NCBI RefSeq assembly: GCF_001722335.1
Contig: NZ_MIHA01000004.1
Span: forward strand, 62,001 to 126,000
DNA from: Mycolicibacterium flavescens
GTDB taxonomy: Bacteria; Actinomycetota; Actinomycetes; Mycobacteriales; Mycobacteriaceae
Direction: 5' to 3'
DNA length: 64,000 bases
Below, piece after piece: positions 9,373-18,068 of the stretch (position 1 is its first letter; every line of letters starts with the position of its first letter). The notes beneath the pieces are model-generated. The model had not been told where the DNA came from. It ran no database searches and saw only the letters and a program-made list of their open reading frames with translations. Made by a program: the position numbers and the translations under genes.

Positions 9373-10199
9373 TGCGTCGCTTCGCCTTCCTGTTCCGACC
9401 GTCGTGGTTGGCGCTTTTCGTGGTGGTGATCGCGTTCGCCTATCTGTGCTTCACCGTGCTGGCGCCGTGGCAGCTGGGCAAGAACAGCAAGACCTCCCGG
9501 GAGAACGCGCAGATCTCGCGTTCCCTGTCCGCCGATCCGGTGCCAGTCACATCGGTTCTGCCCGAACAGGATTCGGCCGCCCCCGAGGAGCAGTGGCACC
9601 GGGTGACCGCGACCGGCCGCTACCTGCCCGACGCGCAGGTGCTGGCACGTCTGCGCACGGTCGAGGGTGAGCCGGCCTTCGAAGTGCTGGTGCCGTTCGC
9701 CGTCGACGACGGACCGACCGTGCTGGTCGACCGTGGATATGTCCGGCCCGTCCAGGGCTCCGGGGTGCCCGAGATCGCGCCGGCGCCCGACGGCACGGTC
9801 ACCATCGAGGCCCGGCTGCGCGACTCCGAGTTGCGGGCGCTGGGCCGGGAGCCGTTCGAGGCCGACGGCGCACAGCAGGTCTATTCGATCAACACCGAGC
9901 AGATCGCGGCGCTCACCGGCGTTCCGCTCACGGGGTCCTACCTGCAGCTGACCGAGGACCAGCCCGGCGGGCTCGGCGTGATCCCGCTTCCACACCTCGA
10001 TGCCGGGCCGTTCCTGTCCTACGGCATCCAGTGGATCGCGTTCGGCATCATCGCCCCGATCGGGCTGGGCTACTTCGCGTTCGCCGAACTGCGTCAGCGC
10101 CGACGGGAGAAGGCCGCCCAGGAGGCGGTCGAGGCCGCCCCCGACGTGCCGCTCACCACCGAGCAGAAGCTCGCCGACCGCTACGGGCGGCGACGCTGA
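9372..10199 (+). CDS. SURF1-family membrane protein (Rv2235-like)
   Basis: 275 residues with the SURF1 layout: an N-terminal membrane helix (residues 11-30, WLALFVVVIAFAYLCFTVLA) followed by APWQLGKN, an extracytoplasmic domain with WHRVTATGRYLP and LVDRGYVRP, and a C-terminal helix (SYGIQWIAFGIIAPIGLGYF). SURF1 proteins assist cytochrome c oxidase assembly, with heme a insertion as the usual model. The last 47 nt overlap the convergent cobD gene. Confidence 0.92.
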   Translation: MRRFAFLFRPSWLALFVVVIAFAYLCFTVLAPWQLGKNSKTSRENAQISRSLSADPVPVTSVLPEQDSAAPEEQWHRVTATGRYLPDAQVLARLRTVEGEPAFEVLVPFAVDDGPTVLVDRGYVRPVQGSGVPEIAPAPDGTVTIEARLRDSELRALGREPFEADGAQQVYSINTEQIAALTGVPLTGSYLQLTEDQPGGLGVIPLPHLDAGPFLSYGIQWIAFGIIAPIGLGYFAFAELRQRRREKAAQEAVEAAPDVPLTTEQKLADRYGRRR

Positions 10200-11115
10200 A
10201 CACGACAGCGGCGACCTGTACCGCACGCGACAACCGCACCGCCCGACGGAGATCGGCGACCTGCGGTGGCGGACCGTCGCCGAGCGCGGGCCGGACCTCG
10301 AGCTGATGGGCGTACTGGGTGGGCCCACCCAGCCGCACGCCGAGCGCACCGGCGAACGCGGCCTCCGCGACACCGGCGTTGGGGCTGGGATGACGGCCGG
10401 CATCACGGCGCCACGCGCGTAGCACGGCCGGCGCGGACCCACCGACCAGCGGCGCGCAGACCGCCACCAGCAGCCCGGTCAGCCGGGCCGCCAGGTAGTT
10501 GGCCAGATCATCGAAACGCGCTGCCGCCCAGCCGAAAAGCCGATACCGCGGCGATTTGTGGCCGATCATCGCGTCAAGCGTGTTGGCGCCGCGGTAGAGC
10601 AGGACCGCGGGCGTGCCGCCGAGTGCCGCCCACAGCAGGGGCGCGACCGCCGCGTCGGAGGTGTTCTCGGCGATCGATTCCAGAGCGGCGCGGGTGAGGC
10701 CGTGTTCGTCGAGCACGGCCGGGTCGCGGCCGCACAGCGACGGCAGCAGCTGTCGCGCAGCATCGATGTCGCCACAGTCGAGGTGCTGCGCCATCTGCGC
10801 ACCGGTGCGCGCCAACGACGTCCCGCCGAGCGCGACGAACACCGCCGCCGCCGTGGTCAGCGCCGCGGGAACGGCGCCCGCGCGTGCGGCGGCCCGGTCA
10901 GCCGTCACGCCGAGCGCGGTCAACGCGCCGAGCAGCGCGCCGACATGTACGACGCCGGCGCTGCGGGTGTCGGCGTAGGTTCGATGCTCCAAAGCCGCTG
11001 CCGCGCTACCGAACAACGCCACCGGGTGTCCGCGGCGCGGATCGCCGAACAGCAGGTCGGCCGCGTAACCGGCGGCGATCCCGACCGCGCGGGCACGGGC
11101 GAGGGACGCGGGCAT
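10153..11115 (-). CDS. cobD: adenosylcobinamide-phosphate synthase CobD/CbiB
   Basis: 320 residues of a polytopic membrane protein beginning with [17 protein letters not shown], the characteristic opening of CbiB/Cob[23 protein letters not shown] and [18 protein letters not shown] are further family motifs. The enzyme attaches aminopropanol (or its phosphate) to adenosylcobyrinic acid in the late cobalamin pathway at the membrane. Its C-terminal 15 codons overlap the SURF1 coding sequence on the other strand, which is unusually long for convergent neighbours here. Confidence 0.93.
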   Translation of the reverse strand: MPASLARARAVGIAAGYAADLLFGDPRRGHPVALFGSAAAALEHRTYADTRSAGVVHVGALLGALTALGVTADRAAARAGAVPAALTTAAAVFVALGGTSLARTGAQMAQHLDCGDIDAARQLLPSLCGRDPAVLDEHGLTRAALESIAENTSDAAVAPLLWAALGGTPAVLLYRGANTLDAMIGHKSPRYRLFGWAAARFDDLANYLAARLTGLLVAVCAPLVGGSAPAVLRAWRRDAGRHPSPNAGVAEAAFAGALGVRLGGPTQYAHQLEVRPALGDGPPPQVADLRRAVRLSRAVQVAAVVFSVAARSGRRASARW

Positions 11116-11151
11116 CCCGCGAGCGTCTCACAACGTGATCTACTGGTCGAC

Positions 11152-11979
11152 ATGAGGTTCGGGCCACCGCGCCGCGCCACGCGCGTCGTCGATCTGATCA
11201 ATCCCGCCGCGGCGCTGCTGCCCGCGGCGAACGTGATCATGCAACTGGCGTCGCCGGGCGTCGGATACGGCGTGCTGGAAAGCCCCGTCGACAGCGGCAA
11301 CGTCTACAAGCATCCGTTCAAACGGGCCCGGACCACCGGCACGTATCTTGCGGTTGCGACCATGGGCACCGACAGCGACCGCAAGCTGATCCGCGACGAG
11401 GTGGACCGGGTGCACGCGCTGGTCCGCTCGACCGCGTCGAGTCCGGTGTCGTACACGGCGTTTGACCCCAAGCTGCAGCTCTGGGTGGCTGCCTGCCTGT
11501 ACCGCTACTACACCGATCAGCACGAGTTCCTGTACGGCCCGCTCGACGACGAGGCCGCCGACGCGGTCTATCAGGACGCCCGCAAGCTCGGCACCACACT
11601 GCAGGTCCGCGCCGAGATGTGGCCGCCGGACCGGGTGGCGTTCGACGAATACTGGAAACGCTCGCTCGACGAGCTGCGCATCGACGAGCCGGTGCGTGAG
11701 CATCTGCACGGTGTCGCGTCGATGGCTTTCCTGCCGGCACCGCTGCGGCTGCTGGCGGGGCGGTTCAACCTGTTCGCGACGACCGGTTTCCTGCCGCAGG
11801 AGTTCCGCGAGCACATGAAACTGAACTGGACCGGCGCGCAACAGCGACGCTTCGAGATGCTGCTGACCGCCCTGCGGATCGCCGACCGCGTGATTCCGCG
11901 GGAGGCCTGGCTGTTCGGATACCGCCTCTACCTGTGGGATATGCGGGCCCGCAAACGCCTCGGCAGGCGGATCGTGTGA
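11152..11979 (+). CDS. DUF2236 / MpaB-type oxygenase family protein (Rv2237-like)
   Basis: 275 residues from the ATG at 11152 ([38 protein letters not shown]). The family motif region contains [16 protein letters not shown] and DRVHALVRS, and the heme-ligand-type region [20 protein letters not shown]. MpaB/latex-clearing-protein-like DUF2236 proteins include heme b oxygenases, but the substrate of the mycobacterial members is unknown. It starts 36 bp from the divergent cobD gene and stands alone. Confidence 0.85.
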   Translation: MRFGPPRRATRVVDLINPAAALLPAANVIMQLASPGVGYGVLESPVDSGNVYKHPFKRARTTGTYLAVATMGTDSDRKLIRDEVDRVHALVRSTASSPVSYTAFDPKLQLWVAACLYRYYTDQHEFLYGPLDDEAADAVYQDARKLGTTLQVRAEMWPPDRVAFDEYWKRSLDELRIDEPVREHLHGVASMAFLPAPLRLLAGRFNLFATTGFLPQEFREHMKLNWTGAQQRRFEMLLTALRIADRVIPREAWLFGYRLYLWDMRARKRLGRRIV

Positions 11980-12021
11980 TCCGCCTGCCGTGACGTTGTT
12001 CAGTTGTCTGACGACGGCGGG

Positions 12022-13788
12022 CTAGGCCGCAGCGTCCGAGGAGTCGCTGCCCGAATCGCTGTCGCTGGAATCGCTGTCGCTGGAATCGCTGTCACTCGAA
12101 CCGGTGTCGGTGTCGCTCGAACTCGTGCTCCCGGTGGTCGAGCTGGTGCTTCCGGTGGTCGAGCTGGTGCTGCCGGTGGTCGAGCTCGTGGTCGAACCCG
12201 TGGCGGTGTCGGCGTCATCCGTCGCGTCGGTGGTGTCGGTCGCGTCGGCATCCTCAGCCTCGGTCACCTCGACCTCGGTGGTCTCGGCGTCGGTGGTGTC
12301 GATCGACGTCGGCGTCACCGCAGACCGCCCCACCGGAGCCGTCTCGACGTCGACATCCGTTGCCTCCGTGACTTCCTCAGTCACCTCGTCGGTGACCGGG
12401 GCTGTTTCGACGGTCTCGGTGGCCTCGACGGTTTCGGTGGTCTCGGCCTCGGTGGTCTGGATGGCCTCGGTCACCGCCTCGAGCGCCTCGGCCGTCGTCG
12501 GCGTGAGCGCCTCCGTCTCGGTCGACGCCAGCGTCGTCGTCAATGCGCTCTGCGGCACCTCGGTGGCCTCCATCGACGCCAGCGCCAACGGCTCACCGGT
12601 CGCCGCCTCGAGTTCGTCGGCGAAGGCGGTCAGCGTCACCGCGTCCGGCACGGTCTGCGGATAACGTTCCGTCCACTCCCGAATCACGTACGCGGCGGGC
12701 TTCCAGGAGAAGTCGTCGCGCAGCACACCCAGGGTGTCGTCGACGACCGTGCTGTCGGTGTCGCGGTCACGCGTCGTGTAGATGAAAGACGGCCCGGTGT
12801 AGTCGAACTCGCTCCACGTGTTCAGGTAGTCCTGAATGAACGCGGCCTGCGTGGCTTCGTCGACGACCGAGGTGGGCTCGCCGTACTCGCTGGTCCAGAT
12901 CAGCTTGTCACCGTCACCGTTGGCGGTCATCAGCTCGTGCATGGTCTCGAGTTGCGTGATCGGCGCCGCCGCACCGTACGGTCGCCCCTGCGAGAACGGC
13001 AGCGTGTATTGATACGGATGAAGCGACAGCGCGTCGAAGTAACCCGCGGCCCCACTCTCGTACATGCCTTCGACGAAGGTGATCGGGTTGTACGCCAGAC
13101 CAGCGACGTCGGTAACCGAACCGACGACGCCGCCGACGACGGTCGCCTCCGGATCGGCGGCCTTGATCGCCGGATACGCCGCCTGCAGCAGTTCGGTGTA
13201 GGCCGCGGGATCCGGCGCGGGTGCCCAGTAGAAGTAGGCGTTCGGCTCGTTCCACACCTCGTAGGCCGAGACCTTTCCGGCGTAGCGCTCGGCGGCCAGC
13301 GAGACGAACTCCGTGTACTGCTCGTTGTCGGCCGGCGGGCTGACCACCGGCGGCAGGCCGGGCTCGGTAGCCCAAGCGGGCGTCGAGTTCAGCACGCCGA
13401 GGATGCCCATCCCGCGGCTGTCGGCGGCCTCGACGAGGTAGTCGACGGTGTCCCAGTAGTAGAAGTCGTCTGCGAGTTCCACACCGGCCCACGGGATCAG
13501 GATGCGGACGTTGTTGACGCCCATCGCCTGCATCTCGTCGAGCGTGCGTTCAACCTCGGCCGGCGTCATGCCGTAGAGGTCGGAGTCCGCGAAACCGACC
13601 GTGGTGTTCGACGTGTTGATCGCCGCGGTGTTGACGAACGGCAGCGTCACCACGTTCTTCGACGGCGACTCGGAGAAGATGGTTCCCGCCCCTGCCGCTA
13701 CCACCGCAGACGCGGTGACCACTAAGCCGATCTTGAAAACGGGCCGCCTCGAGCGCCGGCCACCTTTTTGCTGCATCAGTATCCCCAT
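12022..13788 (-). CDS. membrane-anchored/secreted glycosyl hydrolase with Ser/Thr/Asp-rich repetitive tail
   Basis: About 588 residues from the ATG at 13788, placed 9 nt after AAGGGTG. Residues 17-37 are a hydrophobic signal/anchor after a basic stretch. Residues about 60-400 form a TIM-barrel hydrolase of clan A: YEVWNEPNAYF gives the acid/base Glu181 and LIWTSEYGEP the nucleophile Glu301. This resembles GH39/GH5-type cellulase-family entries in mycobacteria; the substrate (cell-wall or host glycan) is unknown. Residues about 430-588 are low-complexity, rich in Thr/Glu then Ser/Asp, ending in repeated STTGS and SDSSD units; probably a surface stalk. No processing motif was identified at the tail. 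Confidence 0.85.
   Translation of the reverse strand: MGILMQQKGGRRSRRPVFKIGLVVTASAVVAAGAGTIFSESPSKNVVTLPFVNTAAINTSNTTVGFADSDLYGMTPAEVERTLDEMQAMGVNNVRILIPWAGVELADDFYYWDTVDYLVEAADSRGMGILGVLNSTPAWATEPGLPPVVSPPADNEQYTEFVSLAAERYAGKVSAYEVWNEPNAYFYWAPAPDPAAYTELLQAAYPAIKAADPEATVVGGVVGSVTDVAGLAYNPITFVEGMYESGAAGYFDALSLHPYQYTLPFSQGRPYGAAAPITQLETMHELMTANGDGDKLIWTSEYGEPTSVVDEATQAAFIQDYLNTWSEFDYTGPSFIYTTRDRDTDSTVVDDTLGVLRDDFSWKPAAYVIREWTERYPQTVPDAVTLTAFADELEAATGEPLALASMEATEVPQSALTTTLASTETEALTPTTAEALEAVTEAIQTTEAETTETVEATETVETAPVTDEVTEEVTEATDVDVETAPVGRSAVTPTSIDTTDAETTEVEVTEAEDADATDTTDATDDADTATGSTTSSTTGSTSSTTGSTSSTTGSTSSSDTDTGSSDSDSSDSDSSDSDSGSDSSDAAA
12053..12097 (-). repeat. 15-bp in-frame tandem repeat (3 units) in the hydrolase tail
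   Basis: Three copies of a 15-bp unit (GAATCGCTGTCGCTG on the plus strand, last copy with changes at the end) encode repeated SDSSD. It is in frame, so copy-number change would alter tail length without frameshift. Confidence 0.85.
12126..12188 (-). repeat. 21-bp in-frame tandem repeat (3 units) in the hydrolase tail
   Basis: Three copies of a 21-bp unit (GTGCTNCCGGTGGTCGAGCTS on the plus strand) encode a 7-residue repeat of the TTGSTSS type. The copies differ at single bases, so the array is recent but not brand-new. Confidence 0.85.
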
Positions 13789-14021
13789 TCCGTGATTCAC
13801 CCTTACCGGCCCCCGCGCCGGCCTCATCGATACAGATCGATTCATTCCCGGAAATTGCGGGCTCTAACCCGTTTCGTCACAGATTGCCCGACTTCTACCA
13901 GTCTTTTTAGCGATCTTGGTCAGCCGAGAATGGTATTTTCAGTCCCGAAGATGCAAATTTAGTAAATGTCGATGGTCGTTACTTGTACCAACTACATAGG
14001 TGGGCTTAGGTGGTGAATTTC

Positions 14022-14035
14022 GTTAGCCGGATAAC
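14022..14035. promoter_or_regulatory. imperfect palindrome GTTAGCCGGATAAC
   Basis: GTTA and TAAC arms flank a GC-rich centre; it looks like a variant of the perfect palindrome 56 bp downstream. Two similar sites in one divergent promoter region suggest binding of one dimeric regulator, not identified here. Confidence 0.35.
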
Positions 14036-14077
14036 AGGGCGCGCCAAGAATACGCCGTAAAGCAAAGCTCCCGTCGA

Positions 14078-14092
14078 GTTAGCTCGGCTAAC
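14078..14092. promoter_or_regulatory. perfect palindrome GTTAGC-TCG-GCTAAC
   Basis: A 15-bp perfect inverted repeat with 6-bp arms, about 110 bp upstream of the VOC start and 290 bp upstream of the hydrolase start. It pairs with the imperfect copy at 14022-14035. Operator function is inferred. Confidence 0.45.
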
Positions 14093-14200
14093 GCACGACG
14101 GCAGCTAAGCCGGATGCGGTTGCGGGAATTTGTGGCCGTTATCACCCCGCGGCGCCGGGCAGCGCGGATGATCGAGACCACCATCGAGTGAGGAGCCGGC

Positions 14201-14596
14201 ATGCCCTTCCCTGCGCTCAATCATGTGGCTCTGACGGTGAGGGACCTGTCGGTCAGTGCGCCGTGGTACCGGGCGTTGATCGACGCCGACCCCGTCCTCG
14301 ACGAACACACCGAAACCGGGTTCCGGCATGTGGTCTGGCAGTTCGACAACGGCACGCTGTTCGGGATCCACGAGCACACTCGACCGATGACCGACGATCG
14401 GTTCACCGAATTCCGTTCGGGCCTCGACCACGTCGGCTTCGGATGCGCCGACCGTGCCGAACTCGAGCAGTGGCGCAGCCGCCTCGATGCGCTTGGTATC
14501 GAGCACGGCGCCATCGTTGACGCGCACTACGGCTCGGGGCTCAGCTTTCGCGATCCTGACGGAATCGCGCTGGAGCTTTTCGCCCCGTCGGGATGA
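14201..14596 (+). CDS. VOC (glyoxalase/dioxygenase-fold) family protein
   Basis: 131 residues making one complete VOC module pair: N-terminal LNHVALTVRDLSVSAPWYRALI with a metal-type His, middle GLDHVGFGCADRAELEQW, and C-terminal FRDPDGIALELFAP with the metal-type Glu. The start ATG follows GAGGAGCCGGC, a strong ribosome site. Members include glyoxalase I, extradiol dioxygenases and resistance proteins, so the reaction cannot be assigned. Its stop codon is directly followed by the left attachment repeat of the island. Confidence 0.85.
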   Translation: MPFPALNHVALTVRDLSVSAPWYRALIDADPVLDEHTETGFRHVVWQFDNGTLFGIHEHTRPMTDDRFTEFRSGLDHVGFGCADRAELEQWRSRLDALGIEHGAIVDAHYGSGLSFRDPDGIALELFAPSG

Positions 14597-14639
14597 GTGG
14601 GCGCGGACGGTATCGAACCGCCGACCGCTGGTGTGTAAA
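14597..14639 (-). repeat. left attachment-type direct repeat (tRNA-Val 3' fragment)
   Basis: These 43 bases match 46224-46266 with one mismatch (A at 14612 where the tRNA copy has T). The sequence is the 3' part of the tRNA-Val gene from the discriminator base to the anticodon loop; the rest of the tRNA is absent here. This is what is left when an element integrates into the 3' end of a tRNA gene and restores the gene at its other end. Confidence 0.9.
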
Positions 14640-15225
14640 TCTCGCCGCACTGCGTCTCTGCACTTCAACGTCGTCGCATAGGTACACATACGTCCAGCTC
14701 AGCCGTCTCATCCGTGGCCAAACCTCCATGGCTTCAGCCACTGTAGCTGCACGTCTTGGCACACTCTCGGCACAGCGGGGCGGGTTTTCCGCTCGCCTAA
14801 AGGAGCCCTCGGGCGACGATCGACGTTCGACGGCGCCCCCGCGCTGAAGCCGGCAAGTCGGCCTGGCGCCCGACTGCCCTAACCCCTGAGTAAGTGATTC
14901 CTGTCTTAAGCATCCTGTTACAGCAATCGTGCAATCGCAGGCAGGCCTACTGCCGGATCTGAGGAGACTTGCGCCTAAGCTGAAGGTGCTACCTGAATAC
15001 GGGCTGGACCGGACGTCGGATGCACTTCGTATCGGATCAGTTGGTCGACAACTTTGTTGCATCGTTCGGTATTTGCCGTCTAACGGCCAACCTTAGGTGG
15101 CACCGCGTCTCGCACGTTTCGCGGAGTTACGTTCACAAATCCGGTCATATCGCTCGGACTGTCGATACTTGGCCGCCGTTTTCAGTAACCTCCCCTGCGT
15201 TCGACCAAACTCGTCGGAGGGGAAT
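14640..15225. other. left island end without a recognised gene
   Basis: 586 bp between the attachment repeat and the exonuclease gene. Frames here are broken or not protein-like. This is where an integrase would be expected in many tRNA-targeting elements; none can be recognised, though a degraded remnant cannot be excluded. Confidence 0.6.
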
Positions 15226-17085
15226 ATGACGATCGCTGCTGGGTGGTACCCAGACCCATGGAACGGGGGACAGCTTCGATGGTGGGATGGCGCCCAATGG
15301 ACGGGTTGGACACATAGCCAACCGTTGCCGCTTCTAGAAGTCGCTAACACAGAGTTTCAATTCGCAGTACAGCCAGACCGGCACAGCGCGGGCCGGATTG
15401 CGTCGCTGCTGGGTGAGGCCGACCGGATTGCCGTCATAGACGTCGAGACCACAGGCCTGTTCAGCGCTGACCGAGTCGTCGAGGTTGCCGTCGTCACGCT
15501 GGATCGCAACGGCGTCATCGTCGACGAGTTCGAGTGCCTGACAAACCCGTTGCGTGACCCCGGCCCGACGTGGTTGCACGGACTAACACCGACGTCTCTA
15601 CGGGATGCACCGCTATTTGAGGACATCGCACCGCACCTCGCAGCACTACTCGACGGCGCGGTCGTTGCCGCTCACAACCTTCGCTTCGACCGCCGGTTGT
15701 TGACTTACGAGTTCGGCCGCGTCGGCATAGACATTGACTGGGGTGACGGCCTAGATACGTTGCGTGCGGTCGGCGGCTGCAAGCTTGGCGCCGCATGCGC
15801 TGACTATGGAATCGGTCTGAACGGCGCACACTGCGCCATACACGACGCACGCGCCACAGCCCACCTATTGGTTAGGGTCGCTGACGCCTTCGATAGCTGC
15901 CGACCTGCGCTCGCCCGCCCCGCCTCGCGCGACATCCCGCGAGTGCTGACCCGGGGCGGTTTCACAGCGGTGGAAATCGAACGTCCATATGTCCTCCAGT
16001 TGGCCAAGAACCTGCATAGTCCAGCCGACGTTGCGCCCTACGTCACGCTGCTGGACTTCGCAGTGGCGGACCTCAAGTTTGATGTCGACGAGCGCCGCGA
16101 GTTGGCAATGCTCGCAGACGATCTCGGACTCAGCACGCATGACCGCGTACGAGCCCATAAGGAATTTCTCGCCGGTCTAATAGACGCGGCGCTCGATGAC
16201 GGGGTCGTCACCGATGGCGAGTTCGAACAGCTCTGCCGGACGGCAGCTCTGCTCGAAGTAGACGACGCCGTGGTTTGCGCACGCACGAACCCATACCGCG
16301 TAAGAACTGAAGCACTCGAACTTCGCGACGGGATGCGGATCTGCTTCACGGGGGCCGCGCAGTGGCCGGATGGTGAACCTATGGAGCGCGATGAAATTGA
16401 AGCCCTCGCCCGCCAACACCAACACGAACCGGTGACGACAGTCACGAAGTCGAACTGTCAGCTGCTAGTTGCGGCCGATACGGCGTCGATGTCTGGAAAA
16501 GCTAAGAGCGCGCAGAAATTTGGGATCCCTGTCGCATCGGTATCGGACTACCTGTCGGCGATAAGTACCGGATCACCGATTGCGGTCAATCGCCTCCCTG
16601 CCAAGGGCATTGCCCTCGTGTGCTCAATGTGTGGCTACTCATGGATAGTGGCCCGGCGCAGAAGCACCCCTGTGTGTGACGGGTGCCGAGAACAGGCAAA
16701 GCCGCCGGCCGGGCCCGGTGACGGCCGAAACGTCGCCAACACTGCGGTGCGCGCGGAGCGCCTCGCACGCTGCCGTCAAGCGGTCGACCTCCAGCTGAGT
16801 GGAGCTAGCCGTAAACAGATTGGCGAGCAACTTGGCCTGAGTGAAGAGGCAGTAAAGGCGCTACTTCGCGACGGGAAATTTTACGCAGCACCGGAGGCTG
16901 ATCCAGACCGACTTCAATTAGCGAAACGCGCCGCGGCAGCAAGGGCTGATGGCCTGACCCGAGGAGCATTCAGCGACCAGGCCGGGTTATCGAAAGGCAA
17001 GGCGGACGAGTGCTGGAAGGATGCCGATGTGCTTTATAGCGAGTCGGATGTAACGCGTAGAACCGGTTTAGGGTTGAATAGATGA
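15226..17085 (+). CDS. multidomain DUF2510-DEDDh exonuclease-BRCT-zinc ribbon-HTH protein
   Basis: 619 residues from the ATG at 15226, which follows CGGAGGGGAAT. Domains in order: residues 1-33 a DUF2510 module (AGWYPDPWNGGQLRWWDGAQ); 65-230 a DnaQ/epsilon-like 3'-5' exonuclease with VIDVETTGL (Asp, Glu), AAHNLRFDRR (Asp) and HDARATAHLL (His, Asp), the DEDDh set; about 270-350 a helical TerB-like region; about 360-445 a BRCT domain (MRICFTGAAQW ... GIPVASVSDYL); about 465-495 a CxxC...CxxC zinc ribbon; about 520-600 two HTH-like segments (SRKQIGEQLGLSEEAVKALL). The arrangement suggests binding and processing of DNA or RNA ends. It is translationally coupled to the next gene. Codon use has more A/T-ending codons than the core genes. 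Confidence 0.85.
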   Translation: MTIAAGWYPDPWNGGQLRWWDGAQWTGWTHSQPLPLLEVANTEFQFAVQPDRHSAGRIASLLGEADRIAVIDVETTGLFSADRVVEVAVVTLDRNGVIVDEFECLTNPLRDPGPTWLHGLTPTSLRDAPLFEDIAPHLAALLDGAVVAAHNLRFDRRLLTYEFGRVGIDIDWGDGLDTLRAVGGCKLGAACADYGIGLNGAHCAIHDARATAHLLVRVADAFDSCRPALARPASRDIPRVLTRGGFTAVEIERPYVLQLAKNLHSPADVAPYVTLLDFAVADLKFDVDERRELAMLADDLGLSTHDRVRAHKEFLAGLIDAALDDGVVTDGEFEQLCRTAALLEVDDAVVCARTNPYRVRTEALELRDGMRICFTGAAQWPDGEPMERDEIEALARQHQHEPVTTVTKSNCQLLVAADTASMSGKAKSAQKFGIPVASVSDYLSAISTGSPIAVNRLPAKGIALVCSMCGYSWIVARRRSTPVCDGCREQAKPPAGPGDGRNVANTAVRAERLARCRQAVDLQLSGASRKQIGEQLGLSEEAVKALLRDGKFYAAPEADPDRLQLAKRAAAARADGLTRGAFSDQAGLSKGKADECWKDADVLYSESDVTRRTGLGLNR

Positions 17086-17633
17086 GTTTGGACGACACAA
17101 GTGCCATCGCCGTTGTTCATAGCGGCTCCGATGCAGTAGCGATCTGGCACGTCGCCGTAGAGCCGGTCGTTCAGACCGCACGTCTTTGCGGTGCATGGGT
17201 CACCCGCGATGCCGATGTCCAGCAGAGAGTAATTCGCGCCCGGAAGGTCGTGCTCGTCAATGAGGTAATGAGCGACCGCCTTGAGTCACTATTAACCCAC
17301 TCCGATGGCGCTTTCGATGTCGAAGCGACATTGACAGCAATTAGGCAACACATCGATAGACTGGACGAAATTCATCGAACGAGCTTCACGCCGAAAGGCA
17401 GCCCGCGTGCGCCAATCTCGTGGCCGTCGCTACCCCCGTCAGGTACGCCACTATCTGTTCCCGTGGGCGTCGTCCAGACTCCACTGATCCGCTCAACAAT
17501 CGCGATGGCTCGCTGGCTCGCGGATCTTGCCAACGTTTGGTCAGCCGTCGAGAGCATCCGGGTTTCGAAGGCACACCTGAAAGTCGACAGTCCTTCGCCG
17601 CAACCTCTTCCTTTCCAGCCGGCGGACACCTAA
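17082..17633 (+). CDS. hypothetical partner of the exonuclease/BRCT protein
   Basis: 183 residues starting MSLDDTSAIAVVHSG; the ATG overlaps the exonuclease stop (ATGA), so the two are made together. I do not recognise the family. Residues 1-100 look alpha/beta with a helical end (FDVEATLTAIRQHIDRLDEIH), followed by a Pro-rich link and a helical C-terminus (STIAMARWLADLANVWSAVES). No catalytic motif, signal peptide or membrane helix is visible. The coupling suggests a subunit or immunity/regulatory partner. Confidence 0.7.
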   Translation: MSLDDTSAIAVVHSGSDAVAIWHVAVEPVVQTARLCGAWVTRDADVQQRVIRARKVVLVNEVMSDRLESLLTHSDGAFDVEATLTAIRQHIDRLDEIHRTSFTPKGSPRAPISWPSLPPSGTPLSVPVGVVQTPLIRSTIAMARWLADLANVWSAVESIRVSKAHLKVDSPSPQPLPFQPADT

Positions 17634-18068
17634 GTGCGACAGCGCAATAGGTTGCGGGCCAGCACCTATCCTGCATTCGAGATTATCCCGTACGGCGTCG
17701 GCTGATCGGTAACCACTTGTCCCGTACGGTAAGCACCTGGACGCACCCTGAACCCCACGCTGTCAGGACCAGGCAAGCACCATTCGACTGAATCTATAGC
17801 TCATTGTCGGCGCAAAGACTGGGCAATGGCGAGTGATTGTGTCCAGTAAAAATTCGACCTCGGCTGGTACAGCAGGATCCGTAAGGTCTCCGCGTCGTCC
17901 CAGGACATGGAATTTCGCGGCCCACATACGACTCAGCTAGGGTCGCCGTCCTGTGTACGAGGCGATTCCGCGCGTCAAGCCGAAGCCGGGAGCTTCTCGA
18001 TGGCAGGTATCGGCAAAACCGCCGAAGTGTTGCACTTCAGGAAACGATACGACTGTCTTATCTCCCCA
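17634..18068. other. intergenic region, nothing recognised
   Basis: 435 bp with no protein-like frame. CCCGTACGGY occurs twice (near 17688 and 17721), too little to call an operator. It separates the exonuclease operon from the IetAS-like pair. Confidence 0.5.

Larger units (their letters stand above)
13846..14200. other. non-coding regulatory interval between hydrolase and VOC genes
   Basis: About 355 bp without a convincing gene, less GC-rich than the flanks. It holds the divergent promoters of the glycosyl hydrolase and VOC genes and the two palindromes listed separately. I see no known riboswitch or RNA gene in it. Confidence 0.6.

Noticed and set aside
12004..13725. 573-codon plus-strand frame opposite the glycosyl hydrolase
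   Set aside because: Antisense shadow; Arg/Gly/Val-rich with no motifs, while the minus strand has a signal anchor and catalytic glutamates.
14541..15062. Minus-strand open frame at the left island end as an integrase remnant
   Set aside because: The translation is Arg/Ser-rich and has no recombinase catalytic motif (R...HxxR...Y) or fold-like pattern.
15097..15225. Longer N-terminus for the exonuclease/BRCT protein
   Set aside because: The ATG at 15226 has a strong ribosome site and begins directly at the DUF2510 module; the upstream residues are not protein-like.
17677..17730. CCCGTACGG direct repeats as an operator
   Set aside because: Two short copies without palindromic extension or a promoter nearby are too weak to support a site.
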